Below are positions 35,101-46,290 of a DNA stretch of 64,000 nt, piece after piece. Numbering within the stretch: position 1 is the stretch's first letter; every line of letters starts with the position of its first letter. This DNA is from Anticarsia gemmatalis (Eukaryota; Arthropoda; Insecta; Lepidoptera; Erebidae). The position numbers and the translations under genes are program-made. Location: contig NC_134773.1 of NCBI RefSeq assembly GCF_050436995.1, positions 5,377,194 to 5,441,193 of the forward strand. The letters are read 5' to 3'. The notes beneath the pieces were generated by a model, which saw nothing but the letters and a program-made list of their open reading frames with translations, did not search any database and was not told the origin of the DNA.

Positions 35101-37702
35101 TACCTCAGTGGTCAAACTACCTGAGCGGTAGGGTCGCGGGTTTGATCCCTCGCCTACTAATATTTGTTCCAACTTGTGTTTGTTCACCTTACAAGAGAGT
35201 TTACAATTTAATTACCTCATTAAGATAATGGACATTTATTTTTGACAGTAATAGAGCAGTGGTTGAACCGTCGTCGTGAGTGGCTGTTAGTAACAGGGAG
35301 TCGCGGATTCGAATCCCGTATTGATCATTCATTTTGTCGCAAAAAATGCGCCGAAAATAGGTAGGTTTGACTCCCGACTTCTATAATTAATTATTTATTC
35401 ATTAATCTATCGTCGTACCTATTTGCATAAGAAAAGTTTTATTCAAATTCGTCAAGGCTTTTTCTAGTACTCGCATGACTAAAGTAATAAGTAATAATTT
35501 AGCTTTGTTAGCATATTTTTTATTGATAATGATTTAAATACCGATATACCTATAAGATTTAAATAACGGTGAAGGAAAACATCGTGAGGAAACCTTGCAT
35601 GCCTAAAATTTGTTATACATTTATTGACGGCATGCAAAGTCCCCAACCCGCACTTGGTCAGCGTGGTGGAGTCAAGGCCTAACCCCTCCCTCATTACGGG
35701 AGAAGACCCTTGCCCAGCAGTGGGACAGTAATGGGTTAAATTTATTATTATTTGATTTAAATAATTCTGTCTGATTGAGACTGGATTATATATTGATATA
35801 CTTAAAATATTTTCTTGCATGTTACTAAGACAACTGTAAATTTGATAAATAAGCTATAAAAATATTATATCTATGAGTGGAGTGCAGATTTAGATGAGAA
35901 TGTACAATATAAGTGTAACTGCAGTGTGGTATTAAAAATTATAAGGTAAAATTATAGTTTGAAGTAAAAAATATCAAGAATTTTCACTTAACATAGTTGG
36001 CTAGTTTGAATCATACATTATACTTATATTACTTAAAACAAAATTACTTTTAAAACAAAATCCTTACATTTAAATCAAAGAGTCCTGAACTTAAAATTTA
36101 TTAATTATTATCAACAGCTCAAAATTGTAATTTAATTAGAAAATATTAGCCATTACTTCCAGAGCTATTTGCTTGAAAATACTGTCAACCTATTTACTTT
36201 ATCAGAACAAAAGATTTTCATCAAAATTCAAAGATATTTATCGCTGAAAATATCCCTCTAAATCTGCACTCCACACTACAATAAACCATCAAACCCCTCT
36301 TACCTGTGTTACAGGATCCTTCATAATTAAAACGTCCGTAACTGGTCCGAACATGGCGAAGTACTCCCTCAGCTTCTCCGAGCTGGTCTGCCATGACAGC
36401 CCCCCGACGAACAGCTTGCTCGGTGAGGGAGAAGTGGTGCCGGTTGACGCTGGAGCTGAACCATTGGCCGCTGACGTGACTGGAGTGGAACGTCCCGAGG
36501 ACGGGGACGTTTCTGTTGGAATAAAACCTGTACATTAGTTTAGTTTGCTGTTCTGTTACTTTGGTTGCGGTTGATGATGGAATATGAGAACTGTTTGTAA
36601 ATACTAATATAATAATTATGAGAATTGTGTCTAATTTGACTTTGTTATACATACTTAAAATATTCTTGCATGATGAACTAAAGTTATTTGTTGAGAACTT
36701 AGACAAGCCTAACAACTATTTTCTGGTTATGTAGTTATTTAATGTATTTGCTAGAACTTGATATAAAAACAGGGGGTTTAAGGTCAAATCAAGTCAAAAA
36801 GGAAGAAAAAATTATGAAAATAACAATAATCAAGCAACAGATAGCATAGAAACAACTATTTACAGAACTTTAATGTACTACTAAGAGTCCTACATACATA
36901 AAAGTACCAATATTATTATATTGTAACTTAAAATATCTATTCTTTTCTATAGCAGTCTCTTATAGAATTGATGTTAGAATAGAATAACTTTTTAAATTCT
37001 AAACTTCTAGTTTCCAATAAGATATCATAACATAAAAATAGTAAAGAAAATATCGATTATAACTGTTCAGTATCAAAAGACACTGTATTTAAAACATAAT
37101 TTAACATTAACACACAATATTTCAGTCAGTTTTAAACCACACCCTTCAACTATGATCATTATACATTTTTACAATGAAATACTGTAGACAAGGGTGGCAA
37201 ACCGGTTTGAACAAGTTTTCAATACCTGTTGCATGGTAATAGGGCTTGTTGGTATACAAAAAGGGCTTATTTATTAACTGTTGTAACTTAGTTACTATTG
37301 TAAGTTGAATAATGCACCTGAAAGGTGACTTTTCTATGTTGTTAGGTAAAAGAGGGGCTGGAAGTGGGGTAATAGTGTTTTAAGTGTAAAGAATAGAATG
37401 TATGCTTAAGTTTCAGGTGTGAAGAAAGGGTCATACTGTTTTTGAAAGTCATAGACAAGTGAAGGGCAGAGAACTGAAAGAAACTTACTAATCTGCTGCA
37501 CAGCAATCTGTTGCTGCTGGTGTTGTTGATGTTGCTGATGTGCGGCGGCCGCGGCGTGAGCAGCAGCCTGCGCGCTCAGCACGTGCGCCGTCAGCTCGCC
37601 CCCGACCAAGCCGCGCGTCAACTCGCCTCCCACCAATCCACCCACTGCGCCTTCCAGCACTTCCACGCCGCCCAGCGCCCCGCTGGAATATAGCCCCATC
37701 AT
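25443..37702 (-). CDS. msi: Musashi RNA-binding protein, three coding exons, 379 aa
   Basis: Translational regulator that binds short U/A-G rich sites in mRNA 3' UTRs, acting mainly in neural precursors and sense organs. Exons 37702-37489, 36512-36304 and 26159-25443 join in phases 1 and 0. Residues 1-103 are a low-complexity A/Q/H/G/S-rich leader. RRM1 starts at KLFVGGL (104-110) and holds RNP1 RGFGFITF (144-151). RRM2 has RNP2 IFVGGV (192-197) and RNP1 RGFGFVTF (231-238). The segment FHTIKNKKVECKRAQPKEAV and the C-terminal VDMSSFQGVDW...MY are diagnostic of insect Musashi rather than Rbp6, hnRNP or DAZAP1. The tail between RRM2 and the C-terminus is A/G/P/V-rich and shorter than in Drosophila. 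Additional 5' exons or alternative starts are possible. Confidence 0.95.
26712..27060 (+). repeat. SINE-B copy, full length, in msi intron
   Basis: Head with AAGTTTAAGCCACGCTTGCC, GTGGATGGGTGACCATC; tail with GTTATAACCCAGGTAACTGT, GCATCCGGTGAGACTGGAAG. The head aligns with the 5S rRNA internal promoter region. About 550 bases upstream of the msi terminal exon, opposite to the gene. Confidence 0.8.
27527..27596 (+). mobile_element. Hel-1 5' fragment in msi intron
   Basis: TCTATACTAATATTGTAAAG...GAACACGCTAATCTCGGGAA, then breaks off into SINE-E sequence. Confidence 0.7.
27594..27668 (+). repeat. SINE-E 3' fragment
   Basis: GGTTGTGATTTGTGTCCGTT...CGCGACACAAGAGCAATTCT, following a truncated Hel-1 end. 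Confidence 0.65.
29025..29392. repeat. 21-bp minisatellite, about 17 units
   Basis: Unit GGTCTAACGAATTTTCAATC plus A, with CGATC variants in some units. 21 is a multiple of three, so it gives a repetitive open frame (IENSLDL) that is not a gene. Confidence 0.95.
29490..30981. repeat. Long inverted repeat, arms about 550 bp
   Basis: The left arm is about 29490-30035 and the right arm about 30418-30981. Matching pairs include CAACAAGCTGTAACTCCGAG with its reverse CTCTGAGTTACAGCTTGTTG, and CTCGGACTGAAAAAAAGAC with GTCTTTTTTTCAGTCCGAG. The loop is about 380 bases. Transcribed through the msi intron it would form a long double-stranded stem. Confidence 0.9.
32065..32177. mobile_element. MITE-P copy in msi intron
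   Basis: CCCCCGGTACATTTAACGGT ... CTAAATGTGCTCAGAAACCG, flanked by TTAA on the left and TAAT on the right. Confidence 0.75.
32300..32470 (+). repeat. Interspersed repeat ACAAAGTCGCTTCCCGC
   Basis: TAAAACAAAGTCGCTTCCCG...GTCTGTCCCTATGTCTGTAT...GAATTTTGATGCGGTTTTTT. A shorter copy is at 58812-58876. A common lepidopteran repeat, class uncertain. Confidence 0.6.
32976..33118. mobile_element. MITE with CCCTCTTATTCATAAA ends
   Basis: CCCTCTTATTCATAAACACA at left and TTTATGAATAAGAGGG at right, about 140 bases, in the msi intron. A sister copy in the other orientation is at 51711-51853. Confidence 0.75.
33211..33438 (-). repeat. SINE-A copy, minus orientation, in msi intron
   Basis: Runs from ATCGTATGGTTAGTGGTCAA to CGACCGGTGAGCGCAACTG. 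Full-length type. It lies in the 10-kb msi intron, in the same orientation as the gene. Confidence 0.8.
33563..33830 (-). repeat. SINE-C copy, tRNA-derived, with head
   Basis: In minus sense the head is TAGCCGAGTGGTATAAGTTG (A box) and GGTTCGAACC (B box); the tail is CAAGGCCTAACCC... on the left. It includes TCACGATGTTTTCCTTCACC. The most complete of this family here. Confidence 0.8.
33930..34046. mobile_element. MITE-P copy, nearly perfect palindrome
   Basis: CCCCTGGTTTCCAAGGTACA ... CTCAGAAACCGGGGG, flanked by TA on both sides, consistent with a TA target site. Confidence 0.8.
34060..34135 (-). repeat. SINE-C tail fragment
   Basis: CGTCTCCTCCCGGAATGAGG...TTAGGCCTTGAGTCCACCAC. It adjoins the palindromic MITE ending at 34046. 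Confidence 0.7.
35075..35330 (+). repeat. Two successive tRNA-like segments
   Basis: The first (35104-35158) has CTGAGCGGTAGGGTCGCGGG and TTTGATCCC; the second (35252-35330) has AGCAGTGGTTGAACCG and GGATTCGAATCCC. B boxes are recognisable but stems do not pair well enough to call tRNA genes. Confidence 0.45.
35563..35745 (+). repeat. SINE-C copy without head
   Basis: AACGGTGAAGGAAAACATCG...GGCATGCAAAGTCCCCAACC...GGGACAGTAATGGGTTAAAT, ending in TTATTATT. Confidence 0.75.
36304..36512 (-). CDS. msi: msi exon encoding the first half of RRM1
   Basis: The acceptor is TTCCAACAG above 36512 and the donor is GTAAGA (36303-36298). After a Ser/Thr/Pro/Ala linker it encodes KLFVGGLSWQTSSEKLREYF and AMFGPVTDVLIMKDPVTQ, the RNP2 strand and first helix of Musashi RRM1. 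The donor interrupts RRM1 just before RSRGFGF. Confidence 0.95.
36513..37488 (-). other. msi: msi intron 1
   Basis: 976 bases between donor 37488 and acceptor 36513, phase 1. AT-rich; no repeat family recognised. Confidence 0.75.
37489..37702 (-). CDS. msi: msi exon with start codon (Gly/Ala/Gln-rich leader)
   Basis: The first in-frame ATG after an upstream in-frame TGA is at 37702 (double ATG, MMGLYSSGALGG). 71 codons plus one base lead to donor GTAAGT (37488-37483). The protein has an imperfect GGLVGGELTRGLVGGELTAH repeat, an alanine tract and a QQHQQHQQQQ tract. The leftover A plus AA of the next exon makes lysine 72. The join to exon 2 rests on phase only, since low-complexity leaders are not conserved. 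Confidence 0.8.
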
Positions 37703-37863
37703 TATCACCGACTTCACCACTCGACACCAACTCAATCACTAAATTTACGTAATTTTCGATGGCCGACAACGGCGATTCGGTCCAACGACGCTTTCACTTC
37801 GAGCCGACGAGAGAAGAATAAGAAAAAAAAAAACAAAACACGATCTGTTTACATTCAGCCAAA

Positions 37864-37872
37864 TTTCCCGCC
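37864..37872 (+). promoter_or_regulatory. E2F-like site upstream of msi
   Basis: TTTCCCGCC about 160 bases upstream of the msi start codon, next to GATGGCCGACAACGG and a CpG-richer stretch (37.74-37.88 kb). A reasonable promoter or 5' UTR position for msi. Confidence 0.4.
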
Positions 37873-39084
37873 AATGCGATCAGTTGAATCGCTGACGAAT
37901 AAATTAATAGCGAATCAAATAATTAATTACGTGTCAATTTTATTACATTTCGTACAGCGCGAACATTTATTTAAGCAGTTATTGCAGTGGAAATTCAATT
38001 TATAATTCGTTTGAGGTCGTCTTATGAAACGTATTGTTTATGGCTATGGTCAATCAACGTCAGTGGACAGTGACACCTGGTGACAGTTGAAAAAAAATAT
38101 CGCAATAGAATGTAAATATTTACGCGTAAGATCGATGCAAATGCGACTCGATTGTCTGACACAACAGTTATCTGAATATAATTTCAGAAAAGTCTAAATA
38201 TAGAACTGAATTAAATCATAATGTATTATTGATGTTTCGCATCTTGAACTAAAAATTTTCCGTCGCTCCTATCAAGTTTCGAATAACTTACGGCTTTCTT
38301 GGGAGCAAATATTTAGACGAGATTGAAATTGGATATGTTAAGATATTCATTGCTTACTTAAACGAATGAGACGTGCGATATTTTCATCTATTTGCGAATG
38401 GCAGCTATGAGTAGCCTATTTTAAGACAGTTTAAGTAGGTAGGTACTTTCGAAGCAGTGTTGGGTGAGTTATTTTTATTAAAAACATATTTTGTTCGAGA
38501 AGAAAAACAAATTAATGTGACTGAATTTGCGCATTGTCTATAGAAGTAATGCCTTGTTGGGATTATTCTTTATAGCTTAGAAAATTAGTAATTAATTAAA
38601 AGATTGTATTATAATTGCAATCAGTGTTAAGAATCAAGTAACAAGAGACGTAATTAATAGAGCTTGCAATTTTAATGAAGTGTTTATTAGGTTGTTCAAA
38701 CGATTTATTATTTAATTAATCATTGCACGTACGACATGTTGTTTAATGGTTACAATTAACAAAGAATGTGTACATGCACGAATAGCGCAGTAAATAATAT
38801 TCTGTAACATCGATTCTGTCATAAAACTTAATATTATTTAATAAATATGTGCGTAATACCTACTAATCATGCAGCACAGTTACGTTTACCGATCAGTAAG
38901 TGATCTATGGGTTAAGCAATCTTTGTCTCAGTCAATATATAAGTAAATCGAGTAGTTAAGTGTTTTCATACTTTGTGGGATACGCTTACAACTCTTTTGT
39001 CAGCGGTTTATTAACACACTTTAAGCTTGGTCAAAGACAACAGGCAACTGAAAAATCTTCGACATTAGTTGGAACAATGACTTA

Positions 39085-39153
39085 CCCCCTGGTTTCTGAG
39101 ATACATTTAGTTTATCTAATCAATAGCGTTTAAGCTCATATAGAAACCGGGCG
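39085..39153. mobile_element. MITE-P, internally deleted
   Basis: CCCCTGGTTTCTGAGATACA...AGCTCATATAGAAACCGGGCG; 69 bases, most of the right arm lost; TA on both flanks. Confidence 0.7.
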
Positions 39154-42100
39154 TAAATGAAATTAAAGAAGAGGTTATTTTTTATTTCTGTAAAAGGCCA
39201 GTGCCCACTCGATCTATGAATAAATCGTAAGCATAAATATCTTACTAAGTTTATTTATAGTGATGTTTTTGTTTCCAGTCTGCGTGGTTGCGATGCAGGA
39301 CAACGGCCCCCCTCCCCTCCCACCCCCAGTCAAGTGCAATCCTATGTCAATATTTCAGAGCAGTCTGCGTCTAGCCATATTTTTCAATCATCTACGTATA
39401 TCGTACGCCAAAGTAATATATATCTGTTTTAATAGATGTAAAGAATTTTTATTGCAAATGTCCATTAGGGAATAATATTTGTTTTTATTTTGGCCAAAAA
39501 TACAATAAAATGGTTTGAACCTATTTCTAGTATTAATAAGAAAATAATGCTCTTTTTTGTTTTTCCTCTACCGAACTTCTTGCATATATCTCTGGAAAGA
39601 CACTTAAGTAAAAAGAATCTCTGTAGTATAAATAAGAGTCATATAAAGCAAAGTTTCCGTGACACATCATTTCGTTCCCGCAGAAGTTTTCTAATTAAAA
39701 CAATGCGAAAATCAAGTGTTTCTCCTCTTAATTATACGATGTCAATGTTTACGTATCTGTGTATGTATAGACGCAAGCAAGAAAATGGGACAAGGACAAA
39801 GAGGCGAAACTTCCCCTTTTCTCCCCAAACAAGGTGCCTGGTGAACGCCGAAAGACTCGCCTTCCGTTAAGAAAAGCCTCTGCCTTTCTCGGTACAAAAA
39901 ATATTTAATCGAAGTAAAATTTTAAGTAGAATAGTAGTTCGAAGAAAAAACTTTTCAAATAATTCCCTTTAAAATATTCTAGACGGTTTTATTTAATAGA
40001 AAAACGCACGCCGCCGGAAAAGCTTTTATTTTATTGAAAATGAACTTATCCGTACAGCTGCTCCACAAAAATTACCCTCGTACGAGTTGCGCATTTCATC
40101 TCGATGGTGTATTTCTATCTCGCTCTAGCGTATAGATTTTCCGCTATGGACACAATGCCGTCGCTTTCTGAAACAAAATACGGTTGACCTTTTCCCACAA
40201 GGGCGTTGGTCGTATCGCTGTCTCGCTCACTGTTAAGGGTGTGGAGGGTAGCTCCTCGTCGTACTGGGCGCCTGGTGTTCGCGCTCGGTTTTCGTCATCA
40301 AATATTAGACTTTGTTTGTCGATTTCATTGAATTTAGCGCATGTTGTTATTAGTATGTGCCGGGATTGAGAACAATGTTTAATTATTAACGGCTAGTCTT
40401 TAAAACAATAAACTGTATGAGTTACACTTGTGTTATGTTTGTTAAAATATTGGTGTGACCGAACATTTTAAGCTTTTGTTTGTAGCTCAATCGAACAGTA
40501 ACAGAACTCTCCAATAAGCGTACACAAAGCATTTCCGATTGAATGCACACAGCAGATTATTTGAGCAAAATTCGTGTACATAATTCCATAACCGAGATCC
40601 GCGTTCCCATTTCTCATTACAAAATCTACGCAAAATTATGAATCTTCAACATCTGCACTCAAAACTTTTAAATCCACGCTTTAACACGAATTAAGAAATA
40701 TAAAACGGTATAATCTTGTTCACAAAGTTTGATAGATGTTTCACTGAGGGTTCTTTTAAGGATACCCTTGGCCAACTATAAATCAAGGGAAGACCCGAGC
40801 AATTTATCTTGAGAGGGTACTTTGATAATAGAACTGTAGAGATTCTATGTATACTATTAATAATGTCACATATGTATTCCCTCTGAAACGCTCGTTAAAA
40901 ATACATATTTCATACGAGTGTGTACGCGTTTTCCATTTGCTAGTGAATAAATTCTTACGAATGAGTTGCTTCTGAATCGCTTTTAATTAATATTTACGTT
41001 CGCTTTAAGTTCTATTAGCGTGGAGTGTTTTCACATTCTGGCTAGATGTTTGTGAATAAATATGAAATATTGTGCGCATGGATGAATATTATATTGTTAT
41101 TGTACTTACGAAATTAACAAAAATAAAGTCTTTAAGAGAAATATGTGCACATAATACCTCTCTAATATACAAATTATGTATACATATTTGCAAGTCTACG
41201 TTCAAGAGGTATAATATGTGTAATAAATAAAATCTTACTAAATAATAAATATCTTTGTCCTATATATTTTGAGTAAAATTTTCCATACGTCTCTTGCTAG
41301 CTGTTTTTTTACACAAAACGAACACTTTCTATTACACAATCTCATACATAATCATCAAGTCATCTCACTACTTTTTTACCGAAGACCAACATAATCAAAA
41401 TACCGTTCCATTCTTCGAAAACTGAAATAATCACTTTGAAAATAAACATCCATTCTCAGCATCAATTGAACTATCTAAAGCATTACATAATATGCCTTCA
41501 AGTCAGTTTGATGAATTAAATATCGCAATAAAGAAAAAACGTCGAACCCGTGACAAATGGCTGGTGTAATTCGCTTGCGGGTCATAGGCGAAGCGGCCGA
41601 CAGTTAGTTACCAACCTCACAATAGTAGGACCGAAGATTGGAAACTTTTTATTCAATAAATTGCAGGGCGTTGTGTGCAATTGAGACGAAATCTTTAATG
41701 ACGCAGGAATAGCGGGGCGTACTTTTTGTCACACAAAATTTTAGTCACACAGCCGGTTTAATCATTATTTAGTGATTGAATAGTGTAAATAGAGTTTCTA
41801 GGTAAATAAATAAAACGGTGCTCAATTTTACCAATCAATTTGTCTACAAAGAATTGAATTTAATATTATTTAAGGTATTTTAGACACAAATCAAGTTGCC
41901 ATTTGATTTATTCAGAAAATCTCCTCCACTCCATTAATGTTGCAAGGTATTTAAAGATACTAAATCAAATATAAATTTACAACAATTTTTGCATAGCAAT
42001 TAAAATTCAAAGTAGTCGAAATAAAACATAAAAACGACTTTAATACTATTGTAGTATTAGCGATCCCATTTATCTTGCTAGTAGTGTCGCAAAAATAAAC

Positions 42101-42713
42101 AATGGCGACATTTTGGCACAGGAACTACAAATACAAATCCTCTACAAACACACGAATAAGATTTTAATTCTTTGATTGACATTTGGATAGACGTATTAGC
42201 GTCGGAGACATTAGCGCTCTGTTTTTAACTTCCGCGCGGAAAACTAAATATTTATAGAAAGAACGGTACAGATTCAAGAGTAGTTTAAAAATAGTGATAG
42301 TACGGTTTGTCATAAAAAATATGGCCGTCATTTTGATTCGCTGTAAGAGATGAAAGAGAAAGAATATTTAAAAATACAACGACTTTTATTCTATATCACT
42401 AGTATTACAAATGTAACAACTTAGAATTGTAGAAATCTAGAAATATGTAGGTACCCGTCTCATTGATGATGAGTAATTACAATATTAAATGTGTTTACGA
42501 TGAGGGCAAAACAAATAATGTGATGATGTAGTTCCCAAACAACAGCACCTACCTATTTAAATAGCCATTTTATTAACTAGAAGCGGTCATTCACCCTCAA
42601 CACGGCTATTGTGACGAGAGCGTATCAAAAAACCAATGAATTTCGCTTTTCGATTTTAAACGTAAACAGTTACATTCTAATGTACGGAAATGCATCGTTT
42701 GTCTATGGTTTTT
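39154..42713. other. Gene-free stretch upstream of msi
   Basis: No recognised repeat or exon. A proline-rich frame near 39295 (MQDNGPPPLPPPVK) follows an acceptor-like TTTCCAG but lacks a good donor. The 39490 ORF has no recognisable domain. Confidence 0.45.
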
Positions 42714-42721
42714 GTCACTAT

Positions 42722-43345
42722 TAATGATGTGCCGATTCGATTATTTGAATAATCGATTAATCGATTTTGTAATCTTATATTATCGATTGTTAATCGATTA
42801 ATAATCGATTATTAGACTGAAATTTAAAGTGTCGTCTAAATGTCTTAAATCAAGATTATTTAAATGAAACAAGCAACACAACAATCACATTTTTAGAAAA
42901 TAAAACTCAAATAGAACATACTCACTTCTTTTTTAAAAACAAAAACAATATTTAAACTGAAAATCAAACGTAACATAGTCACTTAGTGATTTAAAAAGTT
43001 TTAACTTTTACCCTGTACTACAACCGTTTACTACCTATAGAAGCGGGGATTCCCTTAGCAAATAGAAATACCATAACTTATATTTAACAGGTGATAGTTA
43101 CCACAGACAAATTAATTACGTACCAATACACGATAGTGTTCTTTATTCCATGCAAATCAAATTTTTGTGTTAATCATTGTTGTTTAACTGCAAAAAGAAA
43201 CATAATCATACATAAGGATTGGTATGCGGTAAGGGGTTAAAAGATTTCTTCCAAAAATCGATTACAATCGATTACCTATAAATCAATCGATTGTAAACAA
43301 TTATTCTTATAATCGATTATTAATAATCGATACCGCACATCGTTA
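42722..43345. mobile_element. hAT-like non-autonomous element, 624 bp
   Basis: Terminal inverted repeats TAATGATGTGCCG and, at the other end in reverse, TAACGATGTGCGG. Flanked by a perfect 8-bp duplication GTCACTAT (42714-42721 and 43346-43353). Both ends are packed with AATCGATTA-type motifs. No transposase reading frame. The 8-bp duplication places it among hAT-type elements. Confidence 0.85.
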
Positions 43346-44289
43346 GTCACTATTTGTTATTGACGAGTGACAAGCATCGTTTCCGCGACGCTAACTTTTT
43401 AAAATGATTTTTCGATACCTATTTTTGATAAATAAAATACGTATGTACCACCCTTTGTCTTATTTAATAAAATGAGAATGTGTGAAAAACATTTTACCTA
43501 TCTATCTCTCATAAGGAAATGTTTTAAAACAAATTTCCGTTTACATATTTTAACAAGTTTTCTATTTTTGGTTTGTTTACGACTTTAGGGTTTTTAGGTT
43601 AATTAATCAATATCACTTTCAATTTGGGCACAGGCATTTGGGCAACGGCTCAATTTACAACGCATTTGACACAAAAATGGCTTTAAAACTACGAAAATGT
43701 GAAACTTATGTCCTTGTAATATTAGATATTGTTTTCTCAAACTTCGAGATTGCACCAGTTGACATTGTTATTGATGACGTCATAACGTTCCACCATTTTG
43801 TTGTAAAAATGGGTAACATTAGCCTCAATAGGGCATGGAATGAAATGGAACTGTGAAATACAGTCTGAAATATTTTTCTAACTTATGCTTGGGTAGGTAT
43901 AGGTATATTAAATACCTACGCAATTTTTATTAAGGTCATGTTCCTATAATAATTAACACTTAGTATCAAAAGTATGTATTTATATCTGAATAGTCAGCTA
44001 TGTTTGTTATTCCTATAGTTTAAATATTTTATTTAATAGAAAATAATGTACCGTGTTACTTAAAAGCCGTTTTTTTTAAAGAAAATAGTGTAAGGTGGTA
44101 ATAAATAAATAAATAATAATTAACGTTGACTTTTTCTTCAATTAAATGTTTACTAGGCTGACGGTGTTATTTCTAAATAACATTAATTTTGTGTAGCAGG
44201 TAGTTTTAAAAAAGCCGTCCAAAGCGCTTAATTTTGTATAAGCACCTGTCTAGAAATATATTGTAGTGAAGTTTAATCCTTATTTAAGC

Positions 44290-44440
44290 AGTCATCTGGT
44301 ATCATAATAAACAAAAACCGGGACTGACTTTTAACGTGCTCTTTTAAGGATTGAGACGCTCACGTCAAATGCTTTCCCATCGAAGTACTGTTCGTATCAA
44401 GTGTTGCTTAACATACTCGTTTACTAACCGGGCAGTAATA
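44290..44440 (-). repeat. Old, divergent SINE-A copy
   Basis: AACCGGGACTGACTTTTAACGTG-like sequence, GAGACGCTCACGTCAAAT and GTGTTGCTTAAC...TTACTAACCGG follow the family in reverse, with many changes. Confidence 0.5.
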
Positions 44441-46176
44441 CTAAACTATGTGATATCCTTATGTACTTAATTAAATCAGAAACATATATTTATTTGTTCA
44501 GTCCTGTCTATGTACTAAATGTGTGTGAATGTGAATGAAGAAAAAGAAGTTTGCAGTGCTCGACGCAAGTGGTTTTCCAGTCTCTGCCTGCCCTCCTATA
44601 AAGACAACGTGTCAATGTAGGTACTTTTTTAAATATCTCCTTTCTTATAAAAGCTTATAGCTTTCTACAATACGTCAATAAAATTGTTTATGTATAAATA
44701 CGGTCTATGACGTCATCCCGAGGGAAGGTGTGGGCACGCCCAGTCTACTATTACAATGAAATAGATGGTTTTTATTAACTTATAGCTTTTGTCTACTGCT
44801 TCGATTGGACATACTACTCTACGAGTTGATAAAGGACGTAATATAAGTATTAGGTTGAACAATTATTTCTATTAAATATGCTCGAAATCGTTTGAAATGG
44901 CCCGAGAGAGAATAGTTAGGTACCTACCTACCTACTTATTTTGAATCTCACTGCCATAAAATTGACTTTAATTGACCAATTTCGAATATCTACGATATGC
45001 AATAGGTATAACATTATTAGTATCTATGTAGGTACCTACTTTTAAAGTTTGCATTCGTATCTCCATTTACAGTAAACATTTTGATAGGCGACTGTTGAGT
45101 TAGTTCACCCTTCTATCTGACAGCGAAAAGGACATGGCGGCCCCCAGGAAGCGTTTAACGCGAAAATTTTCATATTCAGATAACACAATGCTTTTGTTAT
45201 TTAGGAAGTAATACCACACTGTCCCGGTTTTGTCCGGGTATAGTACAATTTTATCCCGTTGATTTCATTACCGTGGTTTGATAACATTGATTATGAAGTT
45301 ATGCGCGTACCTACCTATATTTCGGTGATTCATTTTTATTTATTATACCTAGATGCGGCTGTGATTATTGTTTTAGCTTTGTGTTTGTTAAAGGTGTTTT
45401 AATTGTGAAGTTTTAGGAAATTAGTTAGAAAATCTATTGCAAAACTATTTTGACTTCAAATTTTAATCATACCTATCTACATTTAAATGTATGAAAACAC
45501 TTTTAACCATGAGTTTGATATTATTTTAGATCTTTATTAAAAGGAAGACCTTTTATTTTAAATCTTAAACATATTTATTTGTCAATAATTATACAAGAAA
45601 TTAAGAATTTTACGAATAAATCCTGTAACAACACCCCGCCATATTAATTGTCAAAATAATACCATAGATAAAGTATAAACAACACTAGAGATGTCCACGA
45701 TTGATCAGAACAAAACAATCGACTAAAATATTTAACGAAAAAAAATATGATCATTCAACCCTCTTTGAATATTCGCAACAAATATTTGGGAGTCCACTCG
45801 GAGGGCGGGCACCCTCCGGCCGTTGACCTGACATAGTTTGTTGTAATCGTTTGCGAATGATTCCTAACGGATAATAAAACTGAATGTATGCTTTTATTTA
45901 GATAAAAAGGGTGCAATAGTCGAGTAAAGAATGTTCCGTTTTGGCGTTAAATGAGGTTAAGTACTGTAATGTTTTATCCTGAAAATAAACGACGGTTAAC
46001 TCTTTGTTTTTATGGACATTTACCGATTCCGGGAACATATTACCCTTTTTTTGAAGTAGCGAGTGTTTTCAAAGCATCGTAATATTAGTAAACTAGTACA
46101 TTTACGCGTGAACGACCGGAGATATTCTGTTTTTTAGATAGATTCGACTTTTTGGCATTTTGTAATCAGTTATATT

Positions 46177-46290
46177 GAAAGTCCTGTATGACAACATGTA
46201 TGTATATGAATGAAGTAGAGGAAGTCTGTAAGGATCGTACTAAATGGCGTTTTCTGGTCTCTGCCTACTCATATAGGAAGAAGGCGTGAT
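46177..46290 (+). repeat. Microsatellite-associated interspersed repeat
   Basis: GTCCTGTATGACAACATGTA...GTCTGTAAGGATCGTACTAA...GGTCTCTGCCTACTCATATA. Related copies: 54206-54290 (+), 51535-51615 (-), 47985-48050 (-) and 44500-44600 (+). The ATGT/ACAT repeats beside them explain most microsatellites of the window. Confidence 0.6.

Larger units (their letters stand above)
26160..36303 (-). other. msi: msi intron 2, inside RRM1
   Basis: About 10.1 kb between GTAAGA and GCGCAG. It carries SINE-B, a Hel-1 fragment, the fold-back and nested 2.5-kb element, two MITEs, SINE-A, SINE-C copies and two tRNA-like segments. The parts 27.7-28.3, 31.4-32.0, 34.4-35.0 and 35.8-36.2 kb hold nothing I recognise. 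Confidence 0.85.

Noticed and set aside
36221..36715. 164-aa minus-strand ORF
   Set aside because: It is out of frame with RRM1 over the msi exon; the true frame is the one reading KLFVGGLSWQ.
39490..39870. 126-aa plus-strand ORF
   Set aside because: No recognisable domain, basic and low-complexity in parts, no splice sites or neighbours supporting it.
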